DNA from: Dipteronia dyeriana
Lineage: Eukaryota; Streptophyta; Magnoliopsida; Sapindales; Sapindaceae
Length of the DNA: 64,000 bases
Direction of reading: 5' to 3'
Assembly (NCBI GenBank): GCA_032871835.1
Contig: CM065295.1
Span: 21,276,501 to 21,340,500 of the forward strand
The translations under genes were made by a program, and so were the position numbers. The stretch's first letter is position 1; every line of letters starts with the position of its first letter. The notes beneath the pieces are model-generated. The model had not been told where the DNA came from. It did no database searches and saw nothing but the letters and a program-made list of their open reading frames with translations. Shown here one piece after another: positions 10,918-23,699 of this stretch.

Positions 10918-12423
10918 ATAGATAGGAACCATGAGATCTTAAAGGATTTGTTCCGGTCTATGTTCAAACCTTATGTTTTACTGCATCTATATCTCTTTAT
11001 TCGTATTGGTATCGGAGCTTGTTACTCTTTTAATTTAATATTTTACTTATATTAGTAGTTATAGAAAAACAACCTTCTAATTACATCGGCTGATATTCTC
11101 TTTATAATATCTTTTTAATTGAGTGATTGTTTTGTTATTTTAGATCAAACTTTATTAGAACTAGCTATAAAATATCTGGATACTCTAGAATCTTCAAAGA
11201 AACATTATATATCATTTCTCTTTTGTGTTAAAGAGGAATTAGAAAATCATTTGATAAAAATCTATTAAAGCTAGAAAATATAAAGTCAAACTGTGAAAAT
11301 TACATCAAAGAAATAGAAAAGCTAATAGAAAAAAGAGAATTAAACAGAAGTCAAGTAGCATCATCATCTTCATTCTTAGATAAACAAAATAGATGAACCT
11401 AGGAGTTCCAAATCTCCGGTCTAAGAAATACATAAGCGTCTGGAATTTTGTAGAAATAGAATAAATAATTAGTAACAGGTTGAAAGAAGCAGAATCTGAC
11501 GTAACTTACATGCTAGACTAAGTGGTCTTAAATTTGGAGAAAATCGGTGGGAAGAAATTCTTGAGGCTTTAAGTAGTAAAGGAAAGTCATGGTAATTAAT
11601 GAGTCATTTACCATTCTAGAATGTTTTCTAAATATTTGTCTTAATGGTACTATACAAGATTTTATAGAAAGCTTACTTCAACTACATCTGTTAAGTGTTG
11701 AAACTATATTTTGTATTCTAGTAATGAGAAAAAGATATTCTGAAAGAGAATTTTAATTTCTAAAAAGCTGAAATAAGCTCCACAAAGGTCCATAGAAGTA
11801 ATTGATATTCAAAATAAAAATCATAGAAGAATCTTATCTTATACATGAATTTTAAAAGGTTATAATATCTAGATCTAGATCTAGATATTCCAAGTTTTAA
11901 GAAAACGAAGCTAAATTTACAAAATAGCTGTAGAGTTAGTTGTAACATCGAACTTCTAGTAAATCAGTATAAACACATACCACGTACAAATAATAGTCAA
12001 CAAAATTTTACAGTAGATCTATTAATAATATTAGGACAAAGCCTAGAAGAAAACATTAACAAAGCTAACAATAATATTACAGACTTAGTCAATTTATTTG
12101 AAAATAGTAAATTCAATACATTAAGAAAGAATTTAGACTATATAAAGGATTCATTAAACGATTTTAATAATCAGGTTAAAGATTTCCTATTAAAAAAGAG
12201 ATTGTAGAATTAACTATTCTACTGGACCTAAAAACTCCCAAACCGATAGATTTGGAAGTTAAAACTTTGGTCAAAAATCTTAATATAGAAATAGAAAATA
12301 TTAAGTAAACCCCAAAAGAGTTAAAATAGAAATTATAAAACATTACAAAAATAGTTGTTGAATGAGCAACTTGCTAATACAAGTATTACAAGAATTAACT
12401 ATTGAAACCCCTAATAATCAATC
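10918..12423 (+). pseudogene. Endogenous pararetrovirus, leader and N-terminal region
   Basis: Left end of a Caulimoviridae-type endogenous viral element. A tRNA-Met primer site lies at 11007-11018. Downstream (11133-11400 and 11990-12420) are AT-rich, Lys/Glu/Asn-rich coiled-coil-like frames broken by many stops. They resemble the poorly conserved region ahead of the movement protein in Petuvirus-like genomes. The sequence stops at the MULE inserted at 12424 and resumes at about 21931. Identification rests mainly on the primer site and on the domains downstream. Non-functional. Confidence 0.65.
11007..11018 (+). other. Minus-strand primer site (tRNA-Met type) of the pararetrovirus
   Basis: TGGTATCGGAGC differs by one base from the plant initiator tRNA-Met complement TGGTATCAGAGC used by caulimoviruses and LTR elements. 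It is placed where a pararetrovirus genome would begin, ahead of the coding region, and no LTR precedes it. Confidence 0.7.
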
Positions 12424-12848
12424 GGGCTCGAAAAATAAATGGTACTATTTCAGAGGGATGTTGTGCAAATATCACAAGTTTAGTAATGTAAGTTTAAAAG
12501 ACACCATTTAACGTAAAGAGACGAGAGTCTGAGAAAAGCAACAGTGATAAAGAAACCGACGGCAACGAAATCGACGGTAAGGAAATCGACGGCTAATTGA
12601 CCGGAACGGGAATACAATACATTTCGCAGCGATTGACAGAGGTAAGTTCAGTTTGTTTTATTTATTGATTTGTTGTTGATAACTTATCATTGCATTTTAT
12701 TGCATTTTAGACTTGTTCTGTTGATTGAAATTGTAGATTAGAGTTGACAAAGGTTGTGGTTTTGGTTTGAAATGAGGTTGAATATGTTATGAGGAAGATG
12801 AAATTCTGGTATCGAGCATTGTGTTTTTTTTTTTAAATAAATAAATAA

Positions 12849-14300
12849 ATCGAGAATATTTCAAGCGAAATTGAGGAAAGTTTATAGAAAGATTCAAGGC
12901 AATTTATCATATGATCGAGATTCTTTCTCAAAGGATCGATAACATTTTCAAAGCATCGAGAATATTTTTAAAGGATCGAGAAATTGTTTGAAACGATCGA
13001 GAATATTTTTCTAACGATCGAGAATGTTTTTCAAAGGGTCGAGATTTTGTTAAATGACCGAGAAGATTTTTCAAAGAATCGAGAGGTTTTTCAAAGGATC
13101 GAGACTATTTTCAAAGGATCGAGACTATTTTCAAAGGATCGAGAATTTTTTAAAACGATCGAGAATATTTTTATAACGATTGAGAATGTTTTTCAAAGGA
13201 TTGAGATTTTTTAAAATGATCGAGAAGAGAAGATTTTTCAACGAATCGAGAGGTTTTTCAAAGTATCGAGACTATTTTCAAAGGATCGAGAATTTTTTCA
13301 AACAATCGAGAATATTTTTATAACGATCGAGAATGTTTTTCAAAGGGTCCAGATTTTATAAAATGATCGAGAAGATTTTTCAAAGAATCGAGAGGTTTTT
13401 CAAAGAATCGAGAGGTTTTTCAAAGGATCGAGTAGGGGTGGGCATTAAGTTCCGAACCGAACCGATTTGAACTGAACCGAACCAAAAAAAGGGTGTTCGG
13501 TTCGGTTCGGTTCATCAAATTAATTCGGTTTAAAAAATTAAAAATTAAAAATTGAAAAAAATTCGGTTCAAACCGGTTTGGTTTCCTAAAAACCGGTTTG
13601 AACCGATTAAACCACCTACATAAGTATAACTAAAAAAATCATAACAAACTTCTTTAGCTTTTCTTTCATTATTATTAGTTAGGTTTGATTTGTTTTTTAT
13701 TTTAGGCTTGGGGCTTGGGGCTTGGGCTATTAAAAATATTAAAACTCTGACCCAAAATTAGAATCCAACAATCCATCAAATTTAAAAACATATTAACAAA
13801 AATCTCATTAAGCCCATCAAATCAATAAGGCCCATTAGGTCCAAAACCGAAATGAACCGAACCGAATCGAACCGATTAAAATCAAATCAGTTCATTCGGT
13901 TACCATTTCTTATTTGGTTTAAACCGGTTCAACTTTTGATGAACCGAAATATTTTCGGTTTAGTTCGGTTTTACTCAAAACTGAACCGAACCGAACCGTG
14001 CCCACCCCTAGGATCGAGACTATTTTCAAAGGATCAAGAATTTTTTCTAACAATCGAGAATTTTTTTCAAAGGGTCGAGATTTTTTAAAATGATCGAGAA
14101 GATTTTTCAATGAATCGAGAGGTTTTTCAAAGGATTGAGAGGTTTTTCAAAGGATCGGGACTATTTCTAAAGGATCGAGACTATTTTCAAAGGATCGATA
14201 ACGTTTCGAAAGGATCGAGAACTTTTTGAAAGGATCGAGAATATTTTCAAAGTATAGAGAATTTGTTTCAAATGATCGAGAATATTTTCTAATTTTTTTC
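12849..14300 (+). repeat. Left subterminal minisatellite array of the MULE
   Basis: Dozens of imperfect units of about 20 bp built on AAAGGATCGAGAATATTTTT, all in the same orientation, interrupted by the hAT MITE at 13433-14010. The CGAG core is the best-kept part; spacers vary. It runs up to the start of the Ulp1-like gene. Confidence 0.9.
13433..14010. mobile_element. Non-autonomous hAT element (578 bp) inside the MULE array
   Basis: Perfect 12-bp inverted ends TAGGGGTGGGCA and a perfect 8-bp target duplication GGATCGAG (13425-13432 and 14011-14018). The duplicated 8-mer is the array core motif itself. The interior is rich in CGGTTCGGTT and its complement near both ends, with no coding capacity. 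Confidence 0.95.
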
Positions 14301-14336
14301 CAGTTTACTGATGTATTGTTTCTGTGACATTGCAGA

Positions 14337-17300
14337 TGACTAGCAGGTTGAAAGATTTGCTTAAAACTCCAGAGGGAGATTGGTTCAAGGGAAAATTGCC
14401 CGACATGACCATTTTGAAGCCTTCGCCCGTATAGACGATGCACTTAACCGGTTCCCTGAAGATTTTGTTGTTGAGGATCGGCGTCGGTTCATGGCCTCCT
14501 GTTTCGGTCATTTCATATCGATGCACCGGGAGCTGAAGTTTTCGGGTGGTGTTATTCATCAGCTGCTGTTGCGGGAGTTGGACCATGATGGACCGACATA
14601 TGAGATGCGGTTCTTGTTAGGGAACCATGTGGTCAGGTTTTGAAGGTGGAATTTAGCCTCATCACCGGATTACGTTTTGGAGTCTTACCGGACACGAGTA
14701 TGTATGTTGCAGTTGAGAATGGCATACATCAACAGTACTTTCCTAGACACGATGAGGTATCGTTGGATGGCTTGAGGGTTGTTCTTGCCCGCGGAGAGTT
14801 TCAACAGGAGTATGATGCTGTGAAGTTGTGCCTCATTTACATGTTGAACTGGATATTAATAGGGGTTGACGAGAGATTGAAGATTCCAGTTTGGCAGTTT
14901 CGATTGGTAGAGGACCTCAATGCCTTCGATGCGTTCCCGTGGGGTGCCCAAGTCTATAGGCATTCTATCTTTTCATTCAAGCATGCGTTACCGCGACGAC
15001 GTGAGGAGAGACGCCAGCAGTCACAGGGTGATGTTGGACATTCCGTGGAGGGGTACAACCTTTACGGTCTATCACATGCCATTTTGGTAAGAAATTTGAT
15101 TTCCAACATGTACATTAAATTTCATTTCCAAAATTGTTTTGGATTATAACTGTACTCATCTTTGATGCAGATATTTGCTTTCGAGGTGATCCCCCAACTG
15201 GGCGTCGATTTCAGAACTCGAAGGGTTACAGACCTTTTTCCTCATATTTTGAAGTGGGAGTTGACCAAACAACCTAGAGGAAAGAAGCTGGACAAGATTT
15301 TTAGTGCTAGGGTAATTATTTAATTTGTTAATCGTTATATTAATTACTATAAGTAACAATGACATTCATCTAACTAAGATTTCAGATGTCTGCGAGGACG
15401 GAAATCGTGCTCACAACAGCTGAGGTGGTGGTACCGTACTTCGCAGGCCTAAGTGAGGGGAGAGCCTGTATGTGCAGGACGACAGGGTTCACCTTTCTAC
15501 TCTCCTTGATCGAACTATTAGTGCAGATCGTCCTGAGGAGGACGGTAGGGGTGGGAGGTGTAGTGAGACGAAGTCTTCAGACCCAACGGGTGCAGATTTC
15601 AGTGGCATGGACACTGGCGGATCTGAGTCGTCTCCTCGGCGAGTGAGGTGTAGAAGGGTTCGGTTTACCACCCCAGGACCTGGTGCCGCTACAGGGGATT
15701 CCCTGCAGGCGTTGGACGTGATGGGGAGGCAAGTTGAGATGGTAGTTTTGTTTTTATTAACAAGTTCTGTTGATTGTTTTAGTATTAACAATGTTGCATG
15801 ATTTCAGGCCCTATGGAAACACCAGTTCAACGAGTTGTGTGAAGCCCTCCGGAAGAGTGAGTATGATCGACAACAACAACACCGGGAGTTGGTGGATTTG
15901 ATCCGGAAGAGCGAGGAGGATCGACAACAAGAACATAGGGAGTTACTTACATTGATCGGGGGCCTTCAGGGCTTGAGGACGCAGATGTAGCAACATAGGG
16001 AGGATCCACATACCGGAGGGGCAGTTTTGGAGAGTGTGTCTCTGTCTCCCCCTCCCCCTCCCCTCCCCCTCCCCCTCCGAGCGAGCAGCAGGCTCCCCAT
16101 CCACCTCCGAGCGAGCAACAGGCTCTCCTTCCACCTTCGAGCGAGCAACAGGCTCCCCTTCTACCTTCGAAAGAATAGTCGGCCTCCCTCCCCCTCGGAG
16201 TGAGCAGCAGGCTCCTCCTTCCCCTCCGAACGACCAGCAGGCTCCCCCTCTACTGACTACTTTGATCCAGCCACACATGGAACGAAGCTCCTCATCTCAG
16301 CACACCCCGGCGGGGGGAGTTCTACAGCAGAGGCTTGTACAGAAGCGCAGTTGGAAGTTGATTAGCCTGTACACAGATTCGTGCCGACCTAAGAGGGTGA
16401 GAGTAATACTTGAGGGACTTGACCACATATTTAATCCCCATGGACTAGTAGACGATGACCAGTTGAAGGCTTACCGAGTCTTTAAGAAGAACGTAAACGG
16501 GGAACTGTAAGTAAATTTCTTTGTTATTTAGGTGACAGCTTTTCTTCTAATGAATTAAATAAATGTGTAGCTGATTGAACATTAATGCAGACGTGATGTT
16601 GATTTGCTGGAGCCAGTTGATGCTGCATGGTTCCATCAGATGCAGACCAACTTCATGGATGTTGATGATGAGGTACGTAGGACCGTAAATTTTGTTTTTA
16701 ATATTTGTTTTAGATGTGTAAGCCTCATAACACTTTATTACGTGTATATATTCCCAGCATATGGACGTGTACCTCCATATTCTTCGAAAGCGTTAACGGG
16801 CTTTCCCGAATGTGTACAGTCAGATGGTCAACATATTCGATACACAGTTTTTTGTAAGTACTGAAATTAGTAATGATTGCGCATGCTTGTAGATTTGTAT
16901 GGAAAACATTAATAATTTTGAGTTTGTGTTTCTACAGTCCTTTCTGGAGCACCAGTACAGGAAAATGATGCCTCATGATTCTCACGGGGAGATCACCCCG
17001 GCACGGTGGAATGTTTTGAGGTCTTGGTGGAAGGATGACGACCTTACGACAGTGCTTGGTGGTGCCCCGAATGGATGCCGTCCGTGGCACGGGGTTGACA
17101 TGGTAAGTGTTACTTGGTTTGCAATTACAAATATAAATGTCTTTGTACATCCTAACACCTGATGTTTACGTTTACAGGTCCTGATACCATGCAACATTGG
17201 GCGCCAACATTGGCTACTGGTGACTGTGGACCTCACATGCGGGAAGATGTTCATAGTCGACCTGGAGACAGGAGGTCCCAGCTCATATCCGGAAGCAGCA

Positions 17301-17690
17301 GGTAGCCCCGTTGCGCTACTTTGTGCCCTCGATGTTGCATCAGGCCAGGTTTCATATTACACGACCGGCTGGACTTGAGAAATTTGAGAAGACAAGTAAG
17401 CCCTTCTCAGTCAGCGTGGTGTCCAAAAAACGTATCCCCTAGCAGAAGAAATTGTAAGACATTTTATAATAGTAACTTTGAGATTGTATTATTATAAACC
17501 TAATGTTTTATTAACGCTTGTTAATGTGTCCAACTGCAGGGGTAACTGTGGTCCCCACATGTTGAGATTGATCGAGTACTTACTGGCAGACATAAAGGAT
17601 TTCGATTGGTCCGAAGATGATATGGGGATCATTCAGGAGAAGATGGCAGTTGAAATATTTGCAAACTCCCGGCACGTTTATATTTATGTA
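14337..17690 (+). pseudogene. Ulp1/C48-family peptidase gene of the MULE (DUF1985 + Ulp1), broken
   Basis: Multi-exon gene. The first exons (14380-15149) encode a DUF1985-like domain with KFSGGVIHQLLLREL, LITGLRFG and YNLYGLSHAIL. This continues at about 15170-15312 and 15386-15460. A Pro/Ser/Glu-rich linker with tandem SEQQAP-like repeats spans 16034-16260. The C-terminal Ulp1 domain is split over 16592-17700: GRQHWLLVTVDL supplies the His (with a following Asp in FIVDLE), and GNCGPHM supplies the Cys. These are the His-Asp-Cys core of SUMO/ubiquitin-like peptidases. Two frameshifts are visible: a one-base loss near 14640 and a break near 17360. The role of the gene in MULE mobility is not known. 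It faces the transposase tail to tail, about 150 bp apart. Confidence 0.8.
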
Positions 17691-17844
17691 GTAATTCATT
17701 TGTATATGTACCAATTCATTTGTATATGTACCAATTATTTTGTATATTTGCCAATTCTTTTGTATAAAAAATGTTTGCATTTGTATATATACAAATCATA
17801 TTTAAATACAATTGCATTTTAGTTAATGAACAAGTCATACGAGT

Positions 17845-20558
17845 TCAAATTATCACAATGTCATCATGATAACGCCTCAAATCATTCCACGGTGGAGTCT
17901 CTAGTAGGGAACGTCTGTCTGTTGTGACCAACTGTATGATAGATACTACACTTGCGTTTGTAGTCCTCAGGAATACTCTGCTCGGACCTTCATTAATCAA
18001 AGCTGGGTTAGACCATCTCCTCGAATTATGCCCTGGTTGTCCACATCTTCTACAATTCTGTGTAGTTGTTCTCTCCGAAGACGAGATACGGGGTGAAGCC
18101 CTCGGACGGCCTGCTTGTCTCCTGGATCTTGGATTCAAAACGACTCTTTCAGCGATGTCAGATGGCACAATCCAAGTGGAAGGATGTCCAACCGATATAA
18201 TAGGAACCGAGTACGCATCGATAAGTGTTTGTCGCTTGTAGTAGTCCGCATAAAGGGATGTGAAATCCCTGTTTCGGTCCCTGTAAAAACATTGAAAATG
18301 ATAAGATTCACATTTAAGTAATATTAACCGTAGATAAAATTGTATGATGTACTTTGCGGCAGCGAGAGCGTGAGAACATGGAAAAAGGTCCATTTGGAAT
18401 TTGTTGCATGTGCAGGTCTTCCGGGCTAAGTCAAAGGTCCACTGTTTTCCAGTCCGCTTCACCAAGAATATGTTCCAGTCAACTGGATTAACAGTCATAA
18501 AATTACACTTATCAACACGTTTTAGGATCACAAGATGTGCTGCGTCGGTCAACTGATGACGCATGGATTGTGTAGCCCTATGATGATCGTGAAACCAAAG
18601 TTGTAGCATATTCCTAATGAACTCAGCCAAAGTCAACATAGGCCGTTGCCATGAAAATTTTAGACATGAGTTTATGCATTCTGCAGCATTTGTTGTCATG
18701 ACCCTATACCTTCTGTCGGGGCAGTGTACACGGGACCACTTGTGTGGACCGACATCAATTACATATTCATATGCATTCGGGTGCAAGTTTCGTAACTCCT
18801 CCATGTGCCGGTTATATTGCAACTCGGTGTATGCTCGGGCTGCTTTGTCCATTATTGTGGCAACATCCTTTCTATGATATTGCTTCTTAATATTTTCATA
18901 AAAGTGCCAGCAACATATGGTATGGGTGGCATAAGGGAACACTTTAGAAATCCCTGCTTCAATGCTTGCATGTCAATCAGAAATGAAAACCAAATCATTT
19001 ATATGGTCAAGGGCACCTTTCAAGCAATCAAAAAACCACTCCCATGATAGGTTGTTTTCCGAGTCACCGTACCCAAAAGCAATTGGATAAACATGTTCAT
19101 TCCCATCTTGTGCAGTTGCAACAAACAATGTGCCCTCGAATCTACCCTTTAAATGGGTACCATCAACGACAATAACTGGACGCATACACCTCTGGAATAT
19201 TTTGAGTGAGGCACCCAACGACATGAAAAAGTATAGGAATTTACCATTTTCATTGCACTGTAAGTCAGTAATCGTTCCGGGATTTTGTTGTTCCAACACG
19301 TAACCGAATGATGGCAGCAATTGGAAGCTTTCCTCATGCGATCCATAGGTCATTGACAATGCATAATCAAGGGCTTGATGTGCCTTACTATACATTATTT
19401 GGATGCCATACATTGTTTCATATAGACAATTATGTCCTTCGGACGCATTAGTCGACCATCATGTTGCTGTAATCTAGGTGCAATCACTTCTCTAATTATG
19501 ACTGCACTAGCTTGTCGATGGCGGCAGTGAATCTCCTCCAACGGACAAGTGTGTTCGTTGATAAAAATTCTTACTTGAAAGTATGTCGTTTCATCTCTCC
19601 TAACCGCTCTTAACTTCCACGTACAGTTGTCCATCAAACAAACCAGATGTAATATTGTCTTATTCTACCTTTTCACCTTCCACTCGAAGTTGTGCTGCAT
19701 TGCAAAATACCCAGCCAATCTCATCAAATCCTTTTTAGTAGGAAAAAATTGACCTTTATATATCATGCTAGTAGGTTCATCTTCTACCAAGTTTCTGTTT
19801 CCACCTATACCAAACGAGTATGATTCTGCTCCTGGAATAACCCACATTCTGGCATTCTCAGAATCAGCTAGAGTTACATCAGGTCGGACCTCAGATGTCC
19901 CAGCTATATCTACTGCAGTGGAACTACATTTGTGTACACGTATTGCACATCTTTCTGTTTTGAACAGTTCTTCATCTTCCTCATTGTTCGCTACATTATG
20001 TACCGGATGAAAATTTGGCTCATTAGCCACCTCATGGATTGGTAAGTTATGAGGTTCATTGTTCCGCACATTGTTCATGTCATTGTACATCTCATTGTAC
20101 ATCTCATTGTATTGGTGGTTGTACTGCCCAACATTCATTTCAATTTGATAACCGAAATCATCGTTCAATTGAGCTCCAACTATATCACTATGGTCGGCTA
20201 CTTCCGGTGGGACACCACATAGGTTTTTCCTACCGTCAATCCCACTTCTTTCTGTGAACAACTGGTTGCTTCCGCCTGAAGATCAAAAATGTTGGGTGTT
20301 ATCATGAGGAGGGATTTCTTCACCGATGACACCTCCTGCAGCCCTCTCAATTAAATTGACACATACTTGAGGGATCACTCTATCTTCCCCTAGCATAAAC
20401 AAAACATCGTCATCATTTCTTATAAATGTACGACATATTATCCCGGGAACGATTGATATAGATTGTAGATCATTAATGTATTTGTTCGCATCGTACTTCA
20501 CAACGGTTTGTACGATCGACACCAGCTCTTCGTAAGTCATATTTCTGGACATATACAT
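17845..20558 (-). pseudogene. MURA-type MULE transposase gene, broken
   Basis: Minus-strand gene. The N-terminal exon (20283-20558, DVLFMLGEDRVIPQ style) is followed by an Asn-rich linker and a Mutator DNA-binding zinc-finger region at 19395-19760. The DDE transposase core lies at 18840-19413, with VVDGTHLKGRF, then FISD and CCWHF. A SWIM zinc finger with CTCNKFQ and PCSHAL ends at about 18350. The last exon holds a CCHC-like knuckle (CRRCGQPGHNSRRWSN) whose final Cys is Trp. Breaks: TAG at 19665-19667, a frameshift near 19405, and TGA at 18973-18975 where the usual Arg of the SDRH motif is expected (CGA to TGA, a methyl-CpG type change). Catalyses cut-and-paste transposition when intact; not here. 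Confidence 0.88.
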
Positions 20559-20724
20559 TCCTTCATTATCAGAGCCAATAAACCTCTGTGCTCAAATCGA
20601 CCGTTGTAAGATATGACTAATTTAACCCGATCCATTGTCCTGTGAAAATCATCATCACAAACAATTATTAACAAATAAAAAAATTACTTTTACAATTACT
20701 AAGAATTACAAAAATTTCTCAACT

Positions 20725-21660
20725 GTAAGGGATCGAGAACATGTTCTTCGGGATCAAGCTTTTTTTGTAATGGATCGAGAACATTTACAAACGGATTGAG
20801 CTTTTTGGAAAGGGATCGAGAACATTTTCTAAGTAATAGAGTTTTTTTCAAATGGATCTAGTACTTTTTATAAGGGATCGAGAACGTTTTCAAGGGTTCG
20901 AGAATATCTTACAACGGATCAAGAACTTTTATAATTGTTCGATTCGAGAACTTTTATCGAGGGATCGAGAACTTTTATCAAGGGATCCAGAAATTTTTCT
21001 AAGGGATCGAGAATATTTGTCAAATTATCGAGAACTTTTTATAACGGTTTGAGAACTTTTAACAAGGGAACGAGAACTTTTTCTAAGGGATCGAGAACAT
21101 ATTTAACGGTTCGAGAACTTTTTTAAGGGATCGAGAATATTTGTCAAATTATCGAGAACTTTTATTAAGGGATCGAGAACTTTTATCAAGAGATCCATAA
21201 CTTTTTCTAAGGGAGCGAAAGTATTTGTCAAATTATCAAGAACTTTTTATAACGGTTCGAGAACTTTTAACAAGGGAACGATAACTTTTTCTAAGGGATC
21301 GAGAACATTTCTAACGGTTCGAGAACTTTTTTAAGGGATCGAGAATATTTGTCAAATTATAGATAACTTTTATCAAGAGATACATAACTTTTTTTTAAGG
21401 GATCAAGAATATTTGTCAAATTATCGAGAACTTTTTTAAGGGATCGAGATTATTTGTCAAATTATCGAGAACTTTTATAACGGTTCGAGAACTTTTGTCC
21501 AAGGATCGAGAACTTATCCTAAGGGATCGATCATTTTTTGTAGAGCATTTTTTTCAAATAATCGAGCTTTTTTCAAACTAAACAAAAGCTCGTTCCAATA
21601 TAAAATAAGCTCGATTCATCTTTAAATATTCTCGGTCACACAAGAAAAAAGCTCGGATGT
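20725..21660 (+). repeat. Right subterminal minisatellite array of the MULE
   Basis: Units built on AAGGGATCGAGAACTTTT with CGAG core, period about 20 bp, from 20725 to 21545. From about 21560 to 21655 the word appears in the opposite orientation (AAAAGCTCG), next to the right inverted end. Motif and strand match the left array. Confidence 0.9.
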
Positions 21661-21930
21661 TTTCATTGTTCATACATGTTCTTACAAAGAAGGGAAACAA
21701 CATATATTATCGAGGAATGGATACATTGTTAACCCACACATAAATGAACTTTTTGGGGAGATACCGACGAGTTCAGAAAGTTGCTTTTTAAAAATTTAAG
21801 TTTATGGACAATTTGGGTAGTTCACCATAATAGGTGCCTTTTAAACTTAAGTTATTAAAATGGTGACATCATCACAACACACGTTAAAAAAGGTGACATA
21901 TCTCACTATTTCCACATAATCAACCCATAG

Positions 21931-22912
21931 GTATAAGTGACATAACTTTTACTCAATAAAGTAATACTATAACTCAAGGATAAAATAATACCATAATAAA
22001 GTTATTAGCAAAAGCTTTAGAGAAAATTGACAAGCTAGAAAACCGAATAGATAAGCTAATACATAATAATATAGACTATGAATATTTAGCATGATTAGTA
22101 AAAAGAATAGATACCATAGAAAATAAACAAGAAAGTTTATCTTCATCTAGTAAACCAAAGGTTGATATTAAAGATATTTTAGGACCAAAAGTGAACTTAA
22201 CATCTAAACATGGAATTAGTAAGAAACTCTAGTGTAAAATAGTCCACAGCTAACAGAGTAAGAAGTTTCCTTAATTATAACAACAAAGGAAAAGAGACCA
22301 TAGAAAAATGGAAGAATTAATCCAAGAAGAAGATGTTAATAAAATGCTAGAAGTAGGTTTTAAGCAAGTCCAAAAGAAAAATTTATACAGCGAAGGAATC
22401 TTAGATAGCCTCAGAAGTAGTTTATATGTATACAAAGATGAAATCTCATTTCACAATAGCTGTAGTTAACAATTGTGAAGGAATTACTTTAATAAGCCTC
22501 AGAGTGCTAAAGAATTACAAAAGAATGGCTATCCTACCATACACTTAGGAGTAGTAATCATAAGAATACTTAGCCAAACAAGAGTCGATTATACTCAAGC
22601 CCAGTTATATCTATACGATGAAATATTTAATGATCATAAACAAACACAATTAGCAACAACTGAAGTAGATCATAGAAACAAAGTAGCAGTAGTAGAATAT
22701 CTCCCAGATATAGGTATAGATATAAAAGAATTTTGTAGTATGGTAAAACTTAGCATACAAACCAAAGGCTTTAACATGAATGCATGCTATTAAAACCTTA
22801 GAGTAAAATTATTTGTTTTAGGAAGATGTTATAACAAGAATAATAAAAAGTTCAGATTCAAAAACATAGTAGAACATTTTCATAGTGAATATGTAGAAGT
22901 GCAAGTCCCTAA
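21931..22912 (+). pseudogene. Endogenous pararetrovirus, movement-protein region
   Basis: Resumes the viral element after the MULE. From 22308 frames with the look of a caulimovirus movement protein run to 22912. They include a short LGVV-type strand followed by hydrophobic beta-strand-like segments and an Asn/Lys-rich tail. Several stops interrupt it. The sequence is cut by the PIF/Harbinger-type element at 22913 and reappears after 32475. Confidence 0.6.
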
Positions 22913-23699
22913 GGGCATGTTTGGCGCACCGGGTTGGACTAGGATTGGACAATCTTAGTCCCAATCTAATGTTTGGCGTCGTGTTAAGAGATGAGATTAT
23001 CAGTCCCAAAAGCCAAATAGTCCCATACATATAGGGCTGACAATTCGGGTTCATGGATCGGGTTCATGGATCGGGTTGACCTCAACCCGACACGATCCGA
23101 ATAGAATTAACCCTTAACCCAACACGACCCGTTTAATTAAACGGGTTAACCTTCTGAAACCCAGCACGACACGAATAAATACACGGGTTAGACATGTTGA
23201 CCTATAACACGTTTAATAATCTGATTGGGGCATGCTGGGTCAGGTTTGACCCATGTGACCCATTTAACCCGAACCCGTTTAACATATTTGCCTAACATTA
23301 AAAAAAAACATATTAATCTGCCACAAATACATCCAACCTAATAGAGTAAAAGTTTTTAATAATCCAATCCAATCTAATACCATCAAATAATGCAACAAAT
23401 ATATAATTAAATACAGTCATCCCGAAGGACAAATAAAGTCATCCATAGTCCATTCAAAGTTAAAAACAAATGAATCCATAAATAATCCTTACAGTCATCC
23501 ATTGTCACAAATCGGTCCAGATTGTTGTCCAAAGAAATTGATGGATATATATTTAATAGCCTTGAATTGAACTTTGCTTGTGCATTGTTTGAGTAATGGC
23601 AGGAGTATTTTCATTCTCCATTTCCCACAAATCTTTAGTAATTTCTTCACATTTCAAAATTGCACTCTCTACAATAATGGCCAGGTGATATAAAATTAA

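Larger units (their letters stand above)
12424..21930. mobile_element. Kaonashi-type MULE (Mutator-like, carries Ulp1-like gene), ~9.5 kb
   Basis: The long inverted ends are related: the left holds GTAAGTTTAAAAGACACC and the right, on the other strand, ACTTAAGTTTAAAAGGCACC. Inside are a plus-strand gene with DUF1985 and a Ulp1/C48 peptidase domain, and a convergent minus-strand MURA transposase gene. This gene pair defines Kaonashi/CUMULE-type MULEs. Minisatellite arrays lie inside both ends. Pararetrovirus sequence flanks both sides, so this is an insertion into the virus. I could not find a clean 9-bp TSD, so the ends are accurate only to about 30 bp. Both genes are broken; the element is probably dead but preserves the autonomous layout. 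Confidence 0.85.

Noticed and set aside
12984..13214. 76-codon frame IENIFLTIENVFQRVEI repeats, looking like a repeat protein
   Set aside because: It is the minisatellite array translated; the same repeats continue through stops and both sides of a MITE, so no protein is implied.
12849..14300. Could the regular short repeats be a CRISPR array
   Set aside because: Plant nuclear DNA; units are imperfect, about 20 bp with no unique constant-length spacers, and lie in a transposon.
15943..16278. Minus-strand frames with GEGEGRGRGR repeats
   Set aside because: Shadow of the Pro/Ser-rich linker of the Ulp1-like gene on the plus strand.
20852..21126. Frames of the SRTFIEGSRTFIKGSRNF type
   Set aside because: Translation of the right minisatellite array in two frames; no start context or splice links.
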